Assembly (NCBI GenBank): GCA_049997955.1
Contig: JAEBDY010000007.1
Coordinates: 186,001-250,000 of the forward strand
Direction: 5' to 3'
Length of the DNA: 64,000 nucleotides
From: Umezawaea sp049997955
GTDB lineage: Bacteria > Actinomycetota > Actinomycetes > Mycobacteriales > Pseudonocardiaceae
The notes beneath the pieces were generated by a model. That model searched no databases and had not been told where the DNA came from. It saw nothing but the letters and a program-made list of their open reading frames with translations. The position numbers and the translations under genes are program-made. Each line of letters starts with the position of its first letter. Positions within the stretch are counted from its first letter, which is position 1. Shown piece by piece: positions 7,571 through 16,177 of this stretch.

Positions 7571-8224
7571 GTGAACTTCCGAAAGATCTTCACCCAAGCG
7601 CTGGGCGTGTTCGCGGCAGTCGCGGCGATGCTCGCCTCGCTCGTGGTCGGCGTGGCCAACGCGCACGGCTCGACCACCGACCCGCCTTCGCGCAACTACG
7701 GCTGCCACCAGCGGTGGGGCAGCAACTTCCAGGATCCGACGATGGCCACCAAGGATCCGATGTGCTGGCAGGCCTGGCAGGCCAACTCGAACGCGATGTG
7801 GAACTGGAACGGCCTGTACCGGGAGGGCGTCGGGGGCAACCACCAGGCGGCGATCCCCGACGGCCAGCTCTGCAGCGGCGGTCGCACCGAAGGCGGCCGC
7901 TACAACTCGCTCGACGCGGTCGGCGCTTGGCAGGCGGCCACGAAGAGCAGGCAGTTCACCCTGACGATCACCGACCAGGCGCGCCACGGCGCCGACTACC
8001 TGGTCGTCTACATCACGAAGCAGGGCTTCGACCCGACGCGGCAAGCCCTCGGGTGGGGAAACCTGGAGCAGGTGGTCCGAACGGGCCGCTACGCGCAGGC
8101 AGGCTCGTACTCGACGTCGGTCAACGCGGGCAGCCGCACCGGGCGGCACGTGGTGTACACGATCTGGCAGGCCAGCCACACGGACCAGTCGTACTACTTC
8201 TGCAGCGACGTCGTCTTCCAGTAG
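7571..8224 (+). CDS. Secreted lytic polysaccharide monooxygenase (AA10)
   Basis: 217 residues. The signal peptide spans residues 1-31 and ends 'VVGVANA'. The mature protein begins at H32 ('HGSTTDPPSRNYGC'), the N-terminal copper-histidine-brace residue. The second copper histidine is in 'VGGNHQAAIPDGQLC', and the usual C-terminal 'FCSDVVF' is present. It is a single-domain AA10 enzyme without an attached binding module, oxidising chitin or cellulose outside the cell. GTG start with GGAGG 4 nt upstream. The CebR-like operator upstream points to induction on cellulose or cello-oligosaccharides, so cellulose is the likelier substrate (inference). Confidence 0.95.
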   Translation: MNFRKIFTQALGVFAAVAAMLASLVVGVANAHGSTTDPPSRNYGCHQRWGSNFQDPTMATKDPMCWQAWQANSNAMWNWNGLYREGVGGNHQAAIPDGQLCSGGRTEGGRYNSLDAVGAWQAATKSRQFTLTITDQARHGADYLVVYITKQGFDPTRQALGWGNLEQVVRTGRYAQAGSYSTSVNAGSRTGRHVVYTIWQASHTDQSYYFCSDVVFQ

Positions 8225-8233
8225 CCGGGCCGA

Positions 8234-8264
8234 GGGGTGCGGCCGGCTCGCCCGGTCGCACCCC
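8234..8264 (+). terminator. Terminator hairpin after the LPMO gene
   Basis: GGGGTGCG (8234-8241) pairs with CGCACCCC (8257-8264), and the intervening bases add further GC pairing. It starts 9 nt after the stop and separates the gene from the convergent thioesterase. Confidence 0.6.
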
Positions 8265-8272
8265 CGCCCCTG

Positions 8273-9046
8273 TCACCGCTCGCGGACGAACAACGACTGC
8301 GCCGTCCGCGCCATCGGCCCCAGCAGGTCGTGCACGACGCTCGTCGCCACCCCGACACCGCCCGGCCCGATCACCGTCTCCGCTTCGAGCGCGAACCACG
8401 ACCCCTGCGGCTCCCGGTGGAGGTGCACCGACAGGTCCGTGTTGATGGCGAACCACTTCCGGATGTCCAACCGGCTCGACACGCCGCTCGCCGAGTCCGC
8501 GATCGCGAACAGCCGCTGCAACGCGGTCGTCTCCTCGCCCTCGACGGTCGGCATCAACGGCCGCCCCCACACGATCGCGTCGCCGGGCGTGAACATGTCC
8601 CCGTCGACCACGCGCCAGTCGACCGCGTTCAGGTATCCGCACGACCAGTCCGCGGGCAGCGTCATCCGAGGGCAGGCGGGCGGTTCCGGCAGCATCCCGG
8701 AGAACTCCGAGGCGATGGACGCCGTGTCGCCACGGCTGATCCGCCAGGCCTGCGCCCGCAGCACGACCCGCCCGGAATGGCTCAGCTCGGCGCCCAGCAG
8801 TTCCACCGACCGCCCCGGCCGCACCACGGAGGCGCTCACCTCCAGCTCGGCCACCGGCACCGGCCCGAGCACGTCGAACACCACCCGCGACAACACCATG
8901 TCGGCACGGGGAGCGCACCCCTCCAGTTCCCGCACGAGCAGCGCGGAAGGCGGCCCGAGGTGCTGGCTCTCGGTGCTCCACGGCCCGGCGGTGTTCTCGG
9001 TGGACAGGTACCGCCCGCCGCCCGAAGGCCGGTAGAAGCCCGCCAC
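8273..9046 (-). CDS. Acyl-CoA thioesterase family protein (TesB-like double hot-dog)
   Basis: 257 residues from a GTG at 9046 that overlaps the recB-like stop (TAGTG). The sequence runs 'GFYRPSGGGRYLSTENTAGPW' then 'HLGPPSALLVRELE', followed by a second module 'DLSVHLHREPQGSWFALEAETVIGPGGVGVA'. This is the tandem hot-dog arrangement of actinobacterial TesB-like thioesterases, which hydrolyse acyl-CoA. The substrate is unknown. The one-base overlap with the upstream RecB-type nuclease indicates one transcript. Confidence 0.85.
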   Translation of the reverse strand: MAGFYRPSGGGRYLSTENTAGPWSTESQHLGPPSALLVRELEGCAPRADMVLSRVVFDVLGPVPVAELEVSASVVRPGRSVELLGAELSHSGRVVLRAQAWRISRGDTASIASEFSGMLPEPPACPRMTLPADWSCGYLNAVDWRVVDGDMFTPGDAIVWGRPLMPTVEGEETTALQRLFAIADSASGVSSRLDIRKWFAINTDLSVHLHREPQGSWFALEAETVIGPGGVGVATSVVHDLLGPMARTAQSLFVRER

Positions 9047-9933
9047 TAGTCGACCCGGTCCAACGGCGTCTCCACGCTGCCGTCGGGTTCGGGCCACCCC
9101 GGGTACGGCGGCGGCGTCCCGTCGAACGCGGGGCAGAACGCCTTGTGGTCGCAGTAGTCGCACAACTTGCTCGGGTTGGGCCGGAAGTCCCCGGTCTTGC
9201 CCGCTTTCAGGATCGCGACCCAGATGGCTTCGAGGGTCCGCTCGAACCGCCCCAACTCCGCCTCGTCCGGCGTGTAGGCGAGCGCTTGGCGGTCGCTCAG
9301 GTACATCAACCGCAGCTGCCGGGGAACCTCGCCCCGCAACTTCCACAGCATCAACGCGTAGAACTTCATCTGGAACATCGCCTTGGCCTCGCCGATCAAC
9401 CGAGGCGCGGCACCGGTCTTGTAGTCCACCACCCGGATCTCACCGGTGGGCGCGACGTCCACCCGATCGATGTACCCGCGCAGCAACACGCCGGAAGGCA
9501 GTTCGGACTCGACCAGCAACTCGCGGGCGTCGGGCTCGAACCGCCGGGGATCCTCCAACTCGAAGTACCCGTCCAACAACCCGTCGGCAGACCTCAACCA
9601 CTCCTCAAGAGCGGGATCATCACCCCCGGAGAACAACCCGGCGAACTCGGGCCGCTCGGCCCGCACCCGCTCCCAAGCGGGCTCCAGCAGCTTCTTGGCG
9701 ACCTCGGGCGTCCGCTCCCCGGCGGGCAGCGCGAACAGGTCCTCCAGCACCGCGTGCACCACGGTGCCCCGCACCTGCGCCTTGGTGGGCACCTCGGGCA
9801 ATCGATCAACAGCCCGAAAGCGGTACAGCAACGGACACTGCTTGAAATCCCCCGCGCGCGACGGCGACAACGCCGGTCGACGCACCGGACGGGAACTAGT
9901 CGCGACCGCACTCGTCGCCGCTGGCTCGGACAT
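9046..9933 (-). CDS. RecB-family PD-(D/E)XK exonuclease with Fe-S cluster motif
   Basis: 295 residues, a stand-alone RecB/Cas4/AddB-type nuclease. The active-site signature is 'GYIDRVDVAPTGEIRVVDYKTG' (D..., DYK). An iron-sulphur set is formed by the early cysteine in 'SRAGDFKQCPLLYRFR' and C-terminal 'LCDYCDHKAFC'. Mycobacteria carry a homologue (Rv2119) between hisG and trmI beside the proteasome genes, and the same neighbourhood is kept here. The cellular role is probably DNA processing or repair. The following 1 kb upstream of this gene is the gene-free repeat region. Confidence 0.9.
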   Translation of the reverse strand: MSEPAATSAVATSSRPVRRPALSPSRAGDFKQCPLLYRFRAVDRLPEVPTKAQVRGTVVHAVLEDLFALPAGERTPEVAKKLLEPAWERVRAERPEFAGLFSGGDDPALEEWLRSADGLLDGYFELEDPRRFEPDARELLVESELPSGVLLRGYIDRVDVAPTGEIRVVDYKTGAAPRLIGEAKAMFQMKFYALMLWKLRGEVPRQLRLMYLSDRQALAYTPDEAELGRFERTLEAIWVAILKAGKTGDFRPNPSKLCDYCDHKAFCPAFDGTPPPYPGWPEPDGSVETPLDRVD

Positions 9934-10162
9934 ACGACGAACGATAGGCGAGACCTCCGACAGTTCCGGATCGCCTCCACCCGGAGTACTGGGCGAGTTG
10001 CTGGATCTGCTGCGGTTGGAGCGGGTTTGCTCGGCTTGGCGCGGCGTCGGGTGGGGAAGGTCGGGATTTGGGCTCGCCGCAGTTCACGCGGGCTTGTGCG
10101 GCTGATCGGCCACTGTGCTGATCGCCACTGTTGAGGTGGCGCATGCGGTTGGGTCGAAGTCG

Positions 10163-10315
10163 GGTGGAAGAACGTATCCCGGCTGTTTCAGCCTGGGCGG
10201 AAGCACGCATCTCGTCCAACTTCAGTTCCAGCGGCTGCGCGCACTCTGGCCAACTTCAGCTCAAGTGGCCGCACGCACCCCGCCCAACCTCAGCCCGAGC
10301 GGAAGCACGCAACCC
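10163..10315. repeat. 34-nt tandem repeat array, about 4.5 copies
   Basis: Degenerate copies start at about 10163, 10197, 10231, 10265 and 10299 with a period of 33-34 nt. The shared core is GCGG(a/c)(a/t)GC(a/g)CGCA, then CCAAC(t/c)TCAG. The same array in inverted orientation is found at 31310-31475. There are no unique spacers, so it is not a CRISPR array. It abuts a 40-bp flank leading into hairpin A. Confidence 0.75.
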
Positions 10316-10359
10316 AAGAGGTCCCAGACCCCTCCCTGCCCCCGATCCCCAGCGCCCTC

Positions 10360-10418
10360 ATGGCCGTCCGCTACGGGTCAAGGCATCTTTCCCGCCTTGA
10401 CGCGGCGCGGACGGCCAT
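10360..10418. repeat. Palindromic element, hairpin A
   Basis: Left arm 10360-10384, loop ATCTTTCCC 10385-10393, right arm 10394-10418. The outer 12 and inner 7 base pairs are perfect and the middle six positions contain three mismatches, making it the least regular copy. Left flank ends CCCCGATCCCCAGCGCCCTC; right flank is GGAGACAATTG. It is a member of the six-copy family. Confidence 0.9.
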
Positions 10419-10560
10419 GGAGACAATTGCGCCTCGGGGGGACTCAAACCCCACCCTCGTCGCTGGGACCTTCGACCTGGCGACGTAGGGAATTCCAGCG
10501 GCGAGACTCCGCGGAGCCCGGAAAAAGCGGCAACCTCCCCCCGCTCGCACAATTGTCTCC

Positions 10561-10617
10561 ATGGCCCTTTTCGTTTGTCAAGGCGGGAAAGATGCCTTGA
10601 CAAACGAAAAGGGCCAT
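10561..10617. repeat. Palindromic element, hairpin B
   Basis: A perfect 24-bp inverted repeat, arms 10561-10584 and 10594-10617, loop GGGAAAGAT 10585-10593. It is oriented opposite to hairpin A: CAATTGTCTCC precedes it and GAGGGCGC follows. Between A and B are 142 bp with no recognisable gene, bounded by inverted CAATTG boxes (10424-10429 and 10550-10555). No U-tract follows the stem. Confidence 0.92.
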
Positions 10618-10949
10618 GAGGGCGCTTCGGATCGGGGGCAGGGTGAAATGCGGGTTCGGCTGGTGGAGGCCGGGCAGTCACGCGTTGGGAGGACGCTCTT
10701 GTCGTCTTCCGAGAGGTCGCAAGAGCCGCCTCGCTGTGTCCCGAGCGGGGCTGCGAGCAGCTGACGCATTGCGCCGAGCGGTCAGGTTCGAAGAGTGCAG
10801 TAGCCCACTCGCCGCGCGAGAGGGTCCCCGCCGCGCCGAGTGACCAGGTCCGACAACGGCCAGGTCAACCGCCCGCTTAGCCCAAGCGGCCGCCTCGCGG
10901 TGGTGCGGGCGGGCGGGTGTGTGTCACGGCAGTCGTACACCGTTCACCC
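10618..10949. other. Gene-free stretch between hairpin B and the site-2 protease gene
   Basis: About 330 bp. The first 30 bp are the conserved GGATCGGGGGCAGGG-type flank of the palindromic element. The rest shows no plausible ORF, RNA gene or strong repeat. The promoter of the next gene is at its right end. The remaining gene-free part to the left (9934-10162) likewise shows nothing recognisable. Confidence 0.5.
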
Positions 10950-10955
10950 TAGGCT
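10950..10955 (+). promoter_or_regulatory. -10 element TAGGCT of the site-2 protease gene (leaderless)
   Basis: TAGGCT followed by exactly six bases and the ATG at 10962, with no Shine-Dalgarno sequence in between. It is identical in hexamer and spacing to the dop promoter. The -35 region is weak. Confidence 0.6.
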
Positions 10956-10961
10956 GCTCCA

Positions 10962-12092
10962 ATGGCCACGACGGGGAGTTGGCGTAGGCAGGTGGACCGC
11001 GATGGCGGTGTGCTGCTGTTCCGCGCCGCTGGCGTGCCCGTTCTGCTGGCGCCCTCCTGGTGGCTCGGGTCCGCTGCCATCGTTCTCATCTACACCCCGC
11101 TGGTCGCGCGGATCCTGCCCGACGTGACCGCCCTCAACGCCTTCGTCATCGCGGCCGCCTTCACGCTCTTCCTCGGGCTGTCCGTGCTGGCCCACGAACT
11201 CGGGCACAGCCTCACCGCGATTCGCCTCGGGCTCCCGGTGCGGCGGCTCCGGCTGTTCCTCCTGGGTGGCGTGTCGGAGATGATGCGCACCCCCACCAAA
11301 CCGGGGCACGAAGGGCTGGTGGCCGTGGCCGGGCCCGCGGTGTCCGTGGGGTTGGCCGGGGCGTTCGGGTTGGCGGCCGTGGCGATGGAGCCGGGTACCC
11401 CGTTGTGGTTGGTCGTCGCTCAGACGGCCTTCGCCAACGCCGCCGTGGCCGTCTTCAACCTCCTCCCCGGTCTTCCGCTGGACGGTGGCCGCATCCTCCG
11501 GGCCGGAATCTGGGCGTTCACCGGGCGGCGGGCCACCGGGACCCGAGCGGCCGTCCTCGGGGGTGGGGTGGTGGCCGCGCTGCTGGTCGCCTGGGCGCTC
11601 TGGGGGGTTTTCCAGGGTGACGACGACGCCTGGGTGAGGTTCGGGGTCTGCGTCCTCACGGCCTGGTTCGTCGTCGCGGGCGCGAAGGGCGAGCTGTCCG
11701 CCGAGCGCCGTCGCACCTGGCCGGAGGGCCTGACGCTCGCCGAGCTGGTCCAGCCCGTGCTGCAACTGCCCGCCGAGAGCCCGGTGTCCGGTGCCCTCAC
11801 CGCGTCAGCGGGCCGAGGCGTGGTGCTGGTCCGGGCGGACGGCGTGGCGGTGGGCCTGCTGGACCAGACCATGGCCAGGAGGCTCAGTTCCCGGTCGCCC
11901 CACGCGCCTGCCGAGCAGGCCGCCGAGCCGATCCGGCCCGAAACCGTCCTGCTGGCCGACGAACCCGGCGAGGAGATCGTCGAACGGGTTCAGGGCACCG
12001 CGGCCTGGCAGTTCCTGGTGGTCGACCTCGAAGGTCGGCCTGCGGGCGTGCTGCGGCGGGAAGACCTCAAGGCCGCGCTGGACCGTCGCTGA
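10962..12092 (+). CDS. Site-2 protease family intramembrane metalloprotease with CBS-like domain
   Basis: 376 residues. Several membrane segments lie in residues 25-260. The zinc motif is HELGH (78-82) and the third ligand is in 'NLLPGLPLDGGR' (D174). The C-terminal 130 residues resemble a degenerate CBS pair ('GTAAWQFLVVDLEGRPAGVLRREDL'). This is the M50/Rip3-like group that cuts membrane-embedded substrates such as anti-sigma factors; no candidate substrate is adjacent. The ATG is the first codon after TAGGCT-N6. The 3' end overlaps the convergent response-regulator gene by 26 bp. Confidence 0.92.
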   Translation: MATTGSWRRQVDRDGGVLLFRAAGVPVLLAPSWWLGSAAIVLIYTPLVARILPDVTALNAFVIAAAFTLFLGLSVLAHELGHSLTAIRLGLPVRRLRLFLLGGVSEMMRTPTKPGHEGLVAVAGPAVSVGLAGAFGLAAVAMEPGTPLWLVVAQTAFANAAVAVFNLLPGLPLDGGRILRAGIWAFTGRRATGTRAAVLGGGVVAALLVAWALWGVFQGDDDAWVRFGVCVLTAWFVVAGAKGELSAERRRTWPEGLTLAELVQPVLQLPAESPVSGALTASAGRGVVLVRADGVAVGLLDQTMARRLSSRSPHAPAEQAAEPIRPETVLLADEPGEEIVERVQGTAAWQFLVVDLEGRPAGVLRREDLKAALDRR

Positions 12093-12729
12093 CCAGACCG
12101 GCCTCCTGCGCCAGGATCGCCGCCTGCACCCTGGACCGCAGGTCCAGCTTCGTCAGCACGCGCGACACGTGCGTCTTCACCGTCGTCTCCCCGATGTGCA
12201 GCCGCTTCCCGATCTGCTGGTTCGACAAGCCCTCGCCGAGGCAGGCCAGCACCTCGGTCTCGCGTTCCGTCAGCAGGTCCAGCACCTTCGGCCGCTCCAC
12301 CTGCCGGGGCGCGACCGCGGCGAAGTCCCGCATCAGCCGCCGGGTCACCGACGGGGCCAGCACGCCGTCACCCGCGGCGACCAGGCGCACCGCGTCGATC
12401 AGCGCGGCGGCCTCGACGGACTTCAGCAGGAACCCGGCCGCTCCCGCCCGCAGCGAGGCGTGCACGTACTCGTCCATGTCGAACGTCGTCAGCACCAGCA
12501 CCTGGCACACGCCGTCGCCGACCAGTTCCCGCGTGGCGGCGATCCCGTCCATGCCGGGCATCCGGATGTCCATCAGCACCACGTCGGGCTTGAGCGCGCG
12601 GGCCATCCGCACCGCGCTCGCCCCGTCCGAGGCCTCGCCGACGACCTCGATCCCCTCGCCGGTGCCGAGGATCATCACCAGCCCGGCCCGGATCGCCGTG
12701 TGGTCGTCGGCCACCAGCACCGTCGTCAC
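12067..12729 (-). CDS. NarL/LuxR-type response regulator
   Basis: 220 residues. The receiver domain has phospho-acceptor D54 in 'DVVLMDIRMPGMDG', T in 'VLTTFD' and K in 'FLLKSV'. The C-terminal LuxR HTH is 'LTERETEVLACLGEGLSNQQIGKRL'. The GTG at 12729 overlaps the stop of the upstream kinase gene by 4 nt (GTGA), so the pair is one operon. Its 3' end overlaps the convergent site-2 protease gene. Targets are not evident; no adjacent transporter is present at this locus. Confidence 0.92.
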   Translation of the reverse strand: MTTVLVADDHTAIRAGLVMILGTGEGIEVVGEASDGASAVRMARALKPDVVLMDIRMPGMDGIAATRELVGDGVCQVLVLTTFDMDEYVHASLRAGAAGFLLKSVEAAALIDAVRLVAAGDGVLAPSVTRRLMRDFAAVAPRQVERPKVLDLLTERETEVLACLGEGLSNQQIGKRLHIGETTVKTHVSRVLTKLDLRSRVQAAILAQEAGLVSDGPARP

Positions 12730-13877
12730 AGCGACCCCGCCAGGGGCAACTCGGCCCGGACGCGCCACAGGTCGTCGACCCGGCCCGCGTCGAACGTCCC
12801 GCCGACGGCCTGCGCCCGCTCCGCCATCCCCACCAGTCCACTCCCGGTCCCCGGCGTCGAAGGTCCACGCCACTCACTGGTCACGGTAACGGCCAGCCGC
12901 CGGTCGGCCTCGTCCAGCGCCACCTCGACCCGCGCGCCCGGCGCGTGCTTGAGCGCGTTCGTCAGCGACTCCTGCACGATCCGGTAGGCCGCCAGGTCCA
13001 CCGCGACCGGCAGCCCGTCCGGCGCCCGGCCGGTCAGCTCGACCCGCAGCCCGCCCGCGCGAGCGGAGTCGACGAGCCGCCCGACCTCGCTCAACCGCGC
13101 CGACGCTGGCTCGTCCGGCACCTCGTCGTCCGCGCGCAGCACGTCGATCATGGTCCGCATCTCGGCGAGCGACTGGATGCTGTTCTCCCGCACCGACTTC
13201 AGCACGGTCTTCACCGTCTCCGGGTCGCGTTCGGCCATGGACAGCACGGCCTCCGACTGGATGGCGATCGCCGACAGGTGGCCCGCGATCACGTCGTGCA
13301 GGTCGCGGGCCATGCGGGCCCGCTCGGCCGTCACCGCGGCGCGGCGGTCGAGCTGGGCGATCCGCGCCACCTGCTCCGCGTACGCCCGGTGCTGGCGCAG
13401 GTTGACCGCCCACCACACCGGCATGACCAGCACGGAGAAGATCTGCAACCCCGACCCGACGGCGGTCCGCAAGTCGTCCACGGTCAGCGCGATGCCGACC
13501 GCGATGCCGACCGCGATGGTCACCACCAGCCCGATGACCAGCTGGCCGGTCCGCTTGGACCCGCGCAGCGTGGCCACGTGCAGCAGGTCGATCAGGACGA
13601 CGATCACCGGCACGCTCAGCCCGAGGGCCACGTCCACGGACGCCGCCGACAGCGCGACGAACGCCCCCGCGAGCGGCGCGCGGGTGCGCACCAGCTGCCC
13701 GGTGCAGGCGATGCACAGGACCAGCAGCCGCCAGCCCAGCGGGACGTCCGACGGTCCCGCCCACAGCTCGTACAGGTCGAACCGGTAGAGCAGGGCGCCG
13801 GCCGCGAAGCACCCCGTCGCGATGACCGCGTCACGGGCGGGGGCGGGAAGGCGGCGCACCGGGTCATCACAGCACAC
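12726..13877 (-). CDS. NarL-family sensor histidine kinase
   Basis: 383 residues. About four to five N-terminal membrane helices (residues 15-160) are followed by a HisKA_3 dimerisation domain with 'ERARMARDLHDVIAGHLSAI' (phospho-histidine in RDLHD) and an ATPase domain ('LTNALKHAPG', 'GSGLVGMAERAQAVGG'). It partners the response regulator that overlaps its stop. The first GTG of the frame is taken as start; a later start is possible because the first 15 residues are not conserved in style. Divergent from the small membrane gene at 13999. Confidence 0.9.
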   Translation of the reverse strand: MCCDDPVRRLPAPARDAVIATGCFAAGALLYRFDLYELWAGPSDVPLGWRLLVLCIACTGQLVRTRAPLAGAFVALSAASVDVALGLSVPVIVVLIDLLHVATLRGSKRTGQLVIGLVVTIAVGIAVGIALTVDDLRTAVGSGLQIFSVLVMPVWWAVNLRQHRAYAEQVARIAQLDRRAAVTAERARMARDLHDVIAGHLSAIAIQSEAVLSMAERDPETVKTVLKSVRENSIQSLAEMRTMIDVLRADDEVPDEPASARLSEVGRLVDSARAGGLRVELTGRAPDGLPVAVDLAAYRIVQESLTNALKHAPGARVEVALDEADRRLAVTVTSEWRGPSTPGTGSGLVGMAERAQAVGGTFDAGRVDDLWRVRAELPLAGSL

Positions 13878-13998
13878 GGTCCGGCGGCGCGAGTCCTACG
13901 AAGTGATGACACCCCACCGGTACGACCGGTGGACTACAGGACCCCTCGGACCGAGCAGGCTGGTGTCAACGCAAACGACGACAGCCCAGGAGGCAGTC

Positions 13999-14214
13999 AT
14001 GATCGCGATCATCGCCCAGGTCCTCGGGTTCGTCATGGTGATCCCGCAGGGGATCCTGCCCATCATCTTCCTCGCCGCGAACGTCCAGTCGAAGAGCTGG
14101 TTCCTCGCGCTGTACCTGCCGGAGCCGATGAGCCTGGTGGTGGCCATCGCCTTCGTGGTCGTCGGCGGGTTGCTCGCGTTCTTCGGGACCAGGAGCGTCA
14201 TCCGCTGGGCCTGA
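13999..14214 (+). CDS. Small two-helix membrane protein, unknown function
   Basis: 71 residues. The ATG at 13999 has a strong AGGAGG at 13988-13993. Two hydrophobic segments ('IIAQVLGFVMVIPQGILPIIFLA' in part, and 'LVVAIAFVVVGGLLAFFG') flank a short loop with 'KSWFLALYLPEP'. No family is recognised. It stands alone between the divergent kinase and trmI. The strong ribosome site supports translation. Confidence 0.65.
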   Translation: MIAIIAQVLGFVMVIPQGILPIIFLAANVQSKSWFLALYLPEPMSLVVAIAFVVVGGLLAFFGTRSVIRWA

Positions 14215-14293
14215 CCTCCCGGTGTCGGTGCTCATCGCGGCCCCTGAGACCATCGTGCGCTGTTGTTCCGCACGTAGCAGGAGGTTTCCCGCG

Positions 14294-15121
14294 GTGAGCA
14301 CCGCCAGTGGTCCGTTCCGTCCCGGTGACCGGGTGCAGTTGACCGACCCGAAGGGACGGCACTACACGATCGTGCTCGAACCGGGCAAGGAGTACCACAC
14401 CCACCGCGGCGCCCTGCCGCACGACAAGCTGATCGGCGAGCCGGAGGGCTCGGTGATCCAGTCCGTCGGTGGCACGTCCTTCCTGGCCCTGCGGCCCCTG
14501 CTGGCGGACTACGTCCTGTCCATGCCGCGCGGCGCCCAGGTGATCTACCCGAAGGACGCCGCGCAGATCGTCATGTACGGCGACGTCTTCCCCGGCGCGC
14601 GCGTGCTGGAGGCCGGTGCCGGCTCCGGCGCGCTCACCTGCTCGCTGCTGCGGGCGGTGGGGGAGAAGGGCAGCGTCATCTCCTACGAGGTGCGCCAGGA
14701 CCACGCCGACCACGCCATCCGCAACGTCGAGCAGTTCTTCGGCGAACGCCCCGGCAACTGGCACCTGACCGTCGCCGACCTGGCCACCCACACCGGTGAG
14801 GTCGACCGGGTCGTGCTGGACATGCTCTCCCCGTGGGAGCAGCTGGAGACGGTCTCGAAGAACCTGGTCCCCGGCGGCGTGCTGGTCGTCTACGTGGCGA
14901 CCACGACCCAGCTGTCCAAGGTGTGCGAGGCGCTGCGCGAGCAGCAGCACTGGACCGAGCCGCAGTCGTGGGAGACGCTCGTCCGCCCGTGGCACACCGT
15001 GGGCCTGGCCGTGCGGCCGGAGCACCGGATGATCGCGCACACGGCGTTCCTGCTGACCACCCGCCGCCTCGCGGACGGCGTCACGCCGCCGCGCCCGCAG
15101 CGCAGGCCCTCGAAGGGCTAG
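14294..15121 (+). CDS. trmI: tRNA (adenine-58-N1)-methyltransferase TrmI
   Basis: 275 residues, SAM-dependent Rossmann methyltransferase. The SAM loop is 'VLEAGAGSGALTCSLLRAVG', and 'YPKDAAQIVMYGDVFPGARV' and the PWE loop 'DMLSPWEQLE' are typical of the bacterial/archaeal TrmI tetramer that makes m1A58 in tRNA. The GTG at 14294 has AGGAGG about 10 nt upstream, and the longer frame beginning at 14222 has none. The orthologue (Rv2118c) sits between the RecB-like gene and mpa in mycobacteria, so synteny supports the call. Confidence 0.95.
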   Translation: MSTASGPFRPGDRVQLTDPKGRHYTIVLEPGKEYHTHRGALPHDKLIGEPEGSVIQSVGGTSFLALRPLLADYVLSMPRGAQVIYPKDAAQIVMYGDVFPGARVLEAGAGSGALTCSLLRAVGEKGSVISYEVRQDHADHAIRNVEQFFGERPGNWHLTVADLATHTGEVDRVVLDMLSPWEQLETVSKNLVPGGVLVVYVATTTQLSKVCEALREQQHWTEPQSWETLVRPWHTVGLAVRPEHRMIAHTAFLLTTRRLADGVTPPRPQRRPSKG

Positions 15122-15128
15122 AGCCGAC

Positions 15129-15157
15129 GGCCGTGCGGGCACCGCGCCCGCACGGCC
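15129..15157. terminator. Bidirectional terminator after trmI
   Basis: A perfect 12-bp stem, GGCCGTGCGGGC (15129-15140) and GCCCGCACGGCC (15146-15157), with a 5-nt loop. It is located between the convergent trmI and the Gly/Pro-rich membrane protein gene. Confidence 0.8.
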
Positions 15158-15167
15158 GGTCAGCGCG

Positions 15168-15938
15168 CTAGTTGCCCGCGCCGGTGGGGTTGAAGGTCCC
15201 GCAGACCTTCCACTCCCCGTCCTCCTTGAGCATCTTCATCGTGGTCGTGTCGTCCTTGACGATGTCCTTGAACTCCTCCGGGACGTTCTCGAACGTCACC
15301 TTGAGCGTGCCGGTGGCGGTGTCGCCCGACTCCTTGACGTCGGTCACCGCGAACGTGGTCTTGACGCCCTTGAACTGCTCGCCCGCCGAGCTGGGCACCT
15401 GCTGCGGCAGCTTCTCGATCTTCGCGGCATCCGCCTTGCAGTTCAGCGACTTCAGCATGGCGACGTCCATCTGCTCGCCCTTGTTCAGCTCGGTGACCAG
15501 CTTCTCTGCGGTGTCCTGGGCCGAGCCGCCCCGCAGGAAGAAGAAGGCCGCGCCGCCCGCCACGAGGAGCAGGACGACCACGCCCACGACGATCCACACG
15601 GCCGGGCTCTTGCCCTTCGGGGGCCCGTAGGGCTGCCCCGGCGCTCCCGGTTGGCCGAAACCACCCGGTTGGCCGTACGGGGGCTGGCCGTACTGGCCCT
15701 GCGTGCCGTACGGCTGCTGGCCGTAACCGGGCTGGCCCTGTGGCTGTTGCGGTGGAAAACCGCCGGGAGGAGGGCCGTAGCCGGGTTGCTGTCCACCCTG
15801 TGGGAAGCCCTGGGGCGGCGGAGGATACCCGCCCGGCTGTTGGCCGAAACCGGGCTGCTGGCCGAATTGCCCTGGTTGTCTGCCCTGTGGATCCGGCTGC
15901 TGACCGTAGGGACCAGGCTGCTGCGGCGGGACGGACAT
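15168..15938 (-). CDS. Gly/Pro/Gln-rich single-pass membrane protein with extracellular domain
   Basis: 256 residues. Residues 1-108 are a low-complexity cytoplasmic stretch of PGGFGQQP/YGQQPYG-type repeats, then a single membrane helix ('AVWIVVGVVVLLLVAGGAAFFFL', in part). A C-terminal outside domain of about 120 residues has two cysteines ('SLNCKADAAK', 'EWKVCGTF') and an NTF2/DUF4878-like ending 'DGEWKVC'. The layout is common for actinobacterial proteins of unknown function. The second Met is taken as start. Convergent with trmI; divergent from mpa. Confidence 0.8.
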   Translation of the reverse strand: MSVPPQQPGPYGQQPDPQGRQPGQFGQQPGFGQQPGGYPPPPQGFPQGGQQPGYGPPPGGFPPQQPQGQPGYGQQPYGTQGQYGQPPYGQPGGFGQPGAPGQPYGPPKGKSPAVWIVVGVVVLLLVAGGAAFFFLRGGSAQDTAEKLVTELNKGEQMDVAMLKSLNCKADAAKIEKLPQQVPSSAGEQFKGVKTTFAVTDVKESGDTATGTLKVTFENVPEEFKDIVKDDTTTMKMLKEDGEWKVCGTFNPTGAGN

Positions 15939-16177
15939 CACGTTCTCCTAGAACTTGCCGCTGGTGGCGTGGACACTGCCCGGTAACACGCCGGTGGACG
16001 AGTACAGGACGCACGGTAGCGGGTAGGTGATCCCCCTTGACACCGAGATGGAGCAGTCCATCCCCTTGGGAGTGTCGGTCGAGACGCCACACGACTCTCG
16101 ATGACCTTGGGGATAGCCGCTTTTGTCGGTGATCGCCGGTACCGTTGCTGATACGAACACGGGAGGAGGGTGCCGAC

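Noticed and set aside
10163..10315. 34-nt tandem repeats as a CRISPR array
   Set aside because: Copies are directly adjacent and degenerate with no unique spacers, and no cas genes are present. The RecB-like gene nearby has Cas4-like motifs but belongs to the stand-alone RecB family near trmI.
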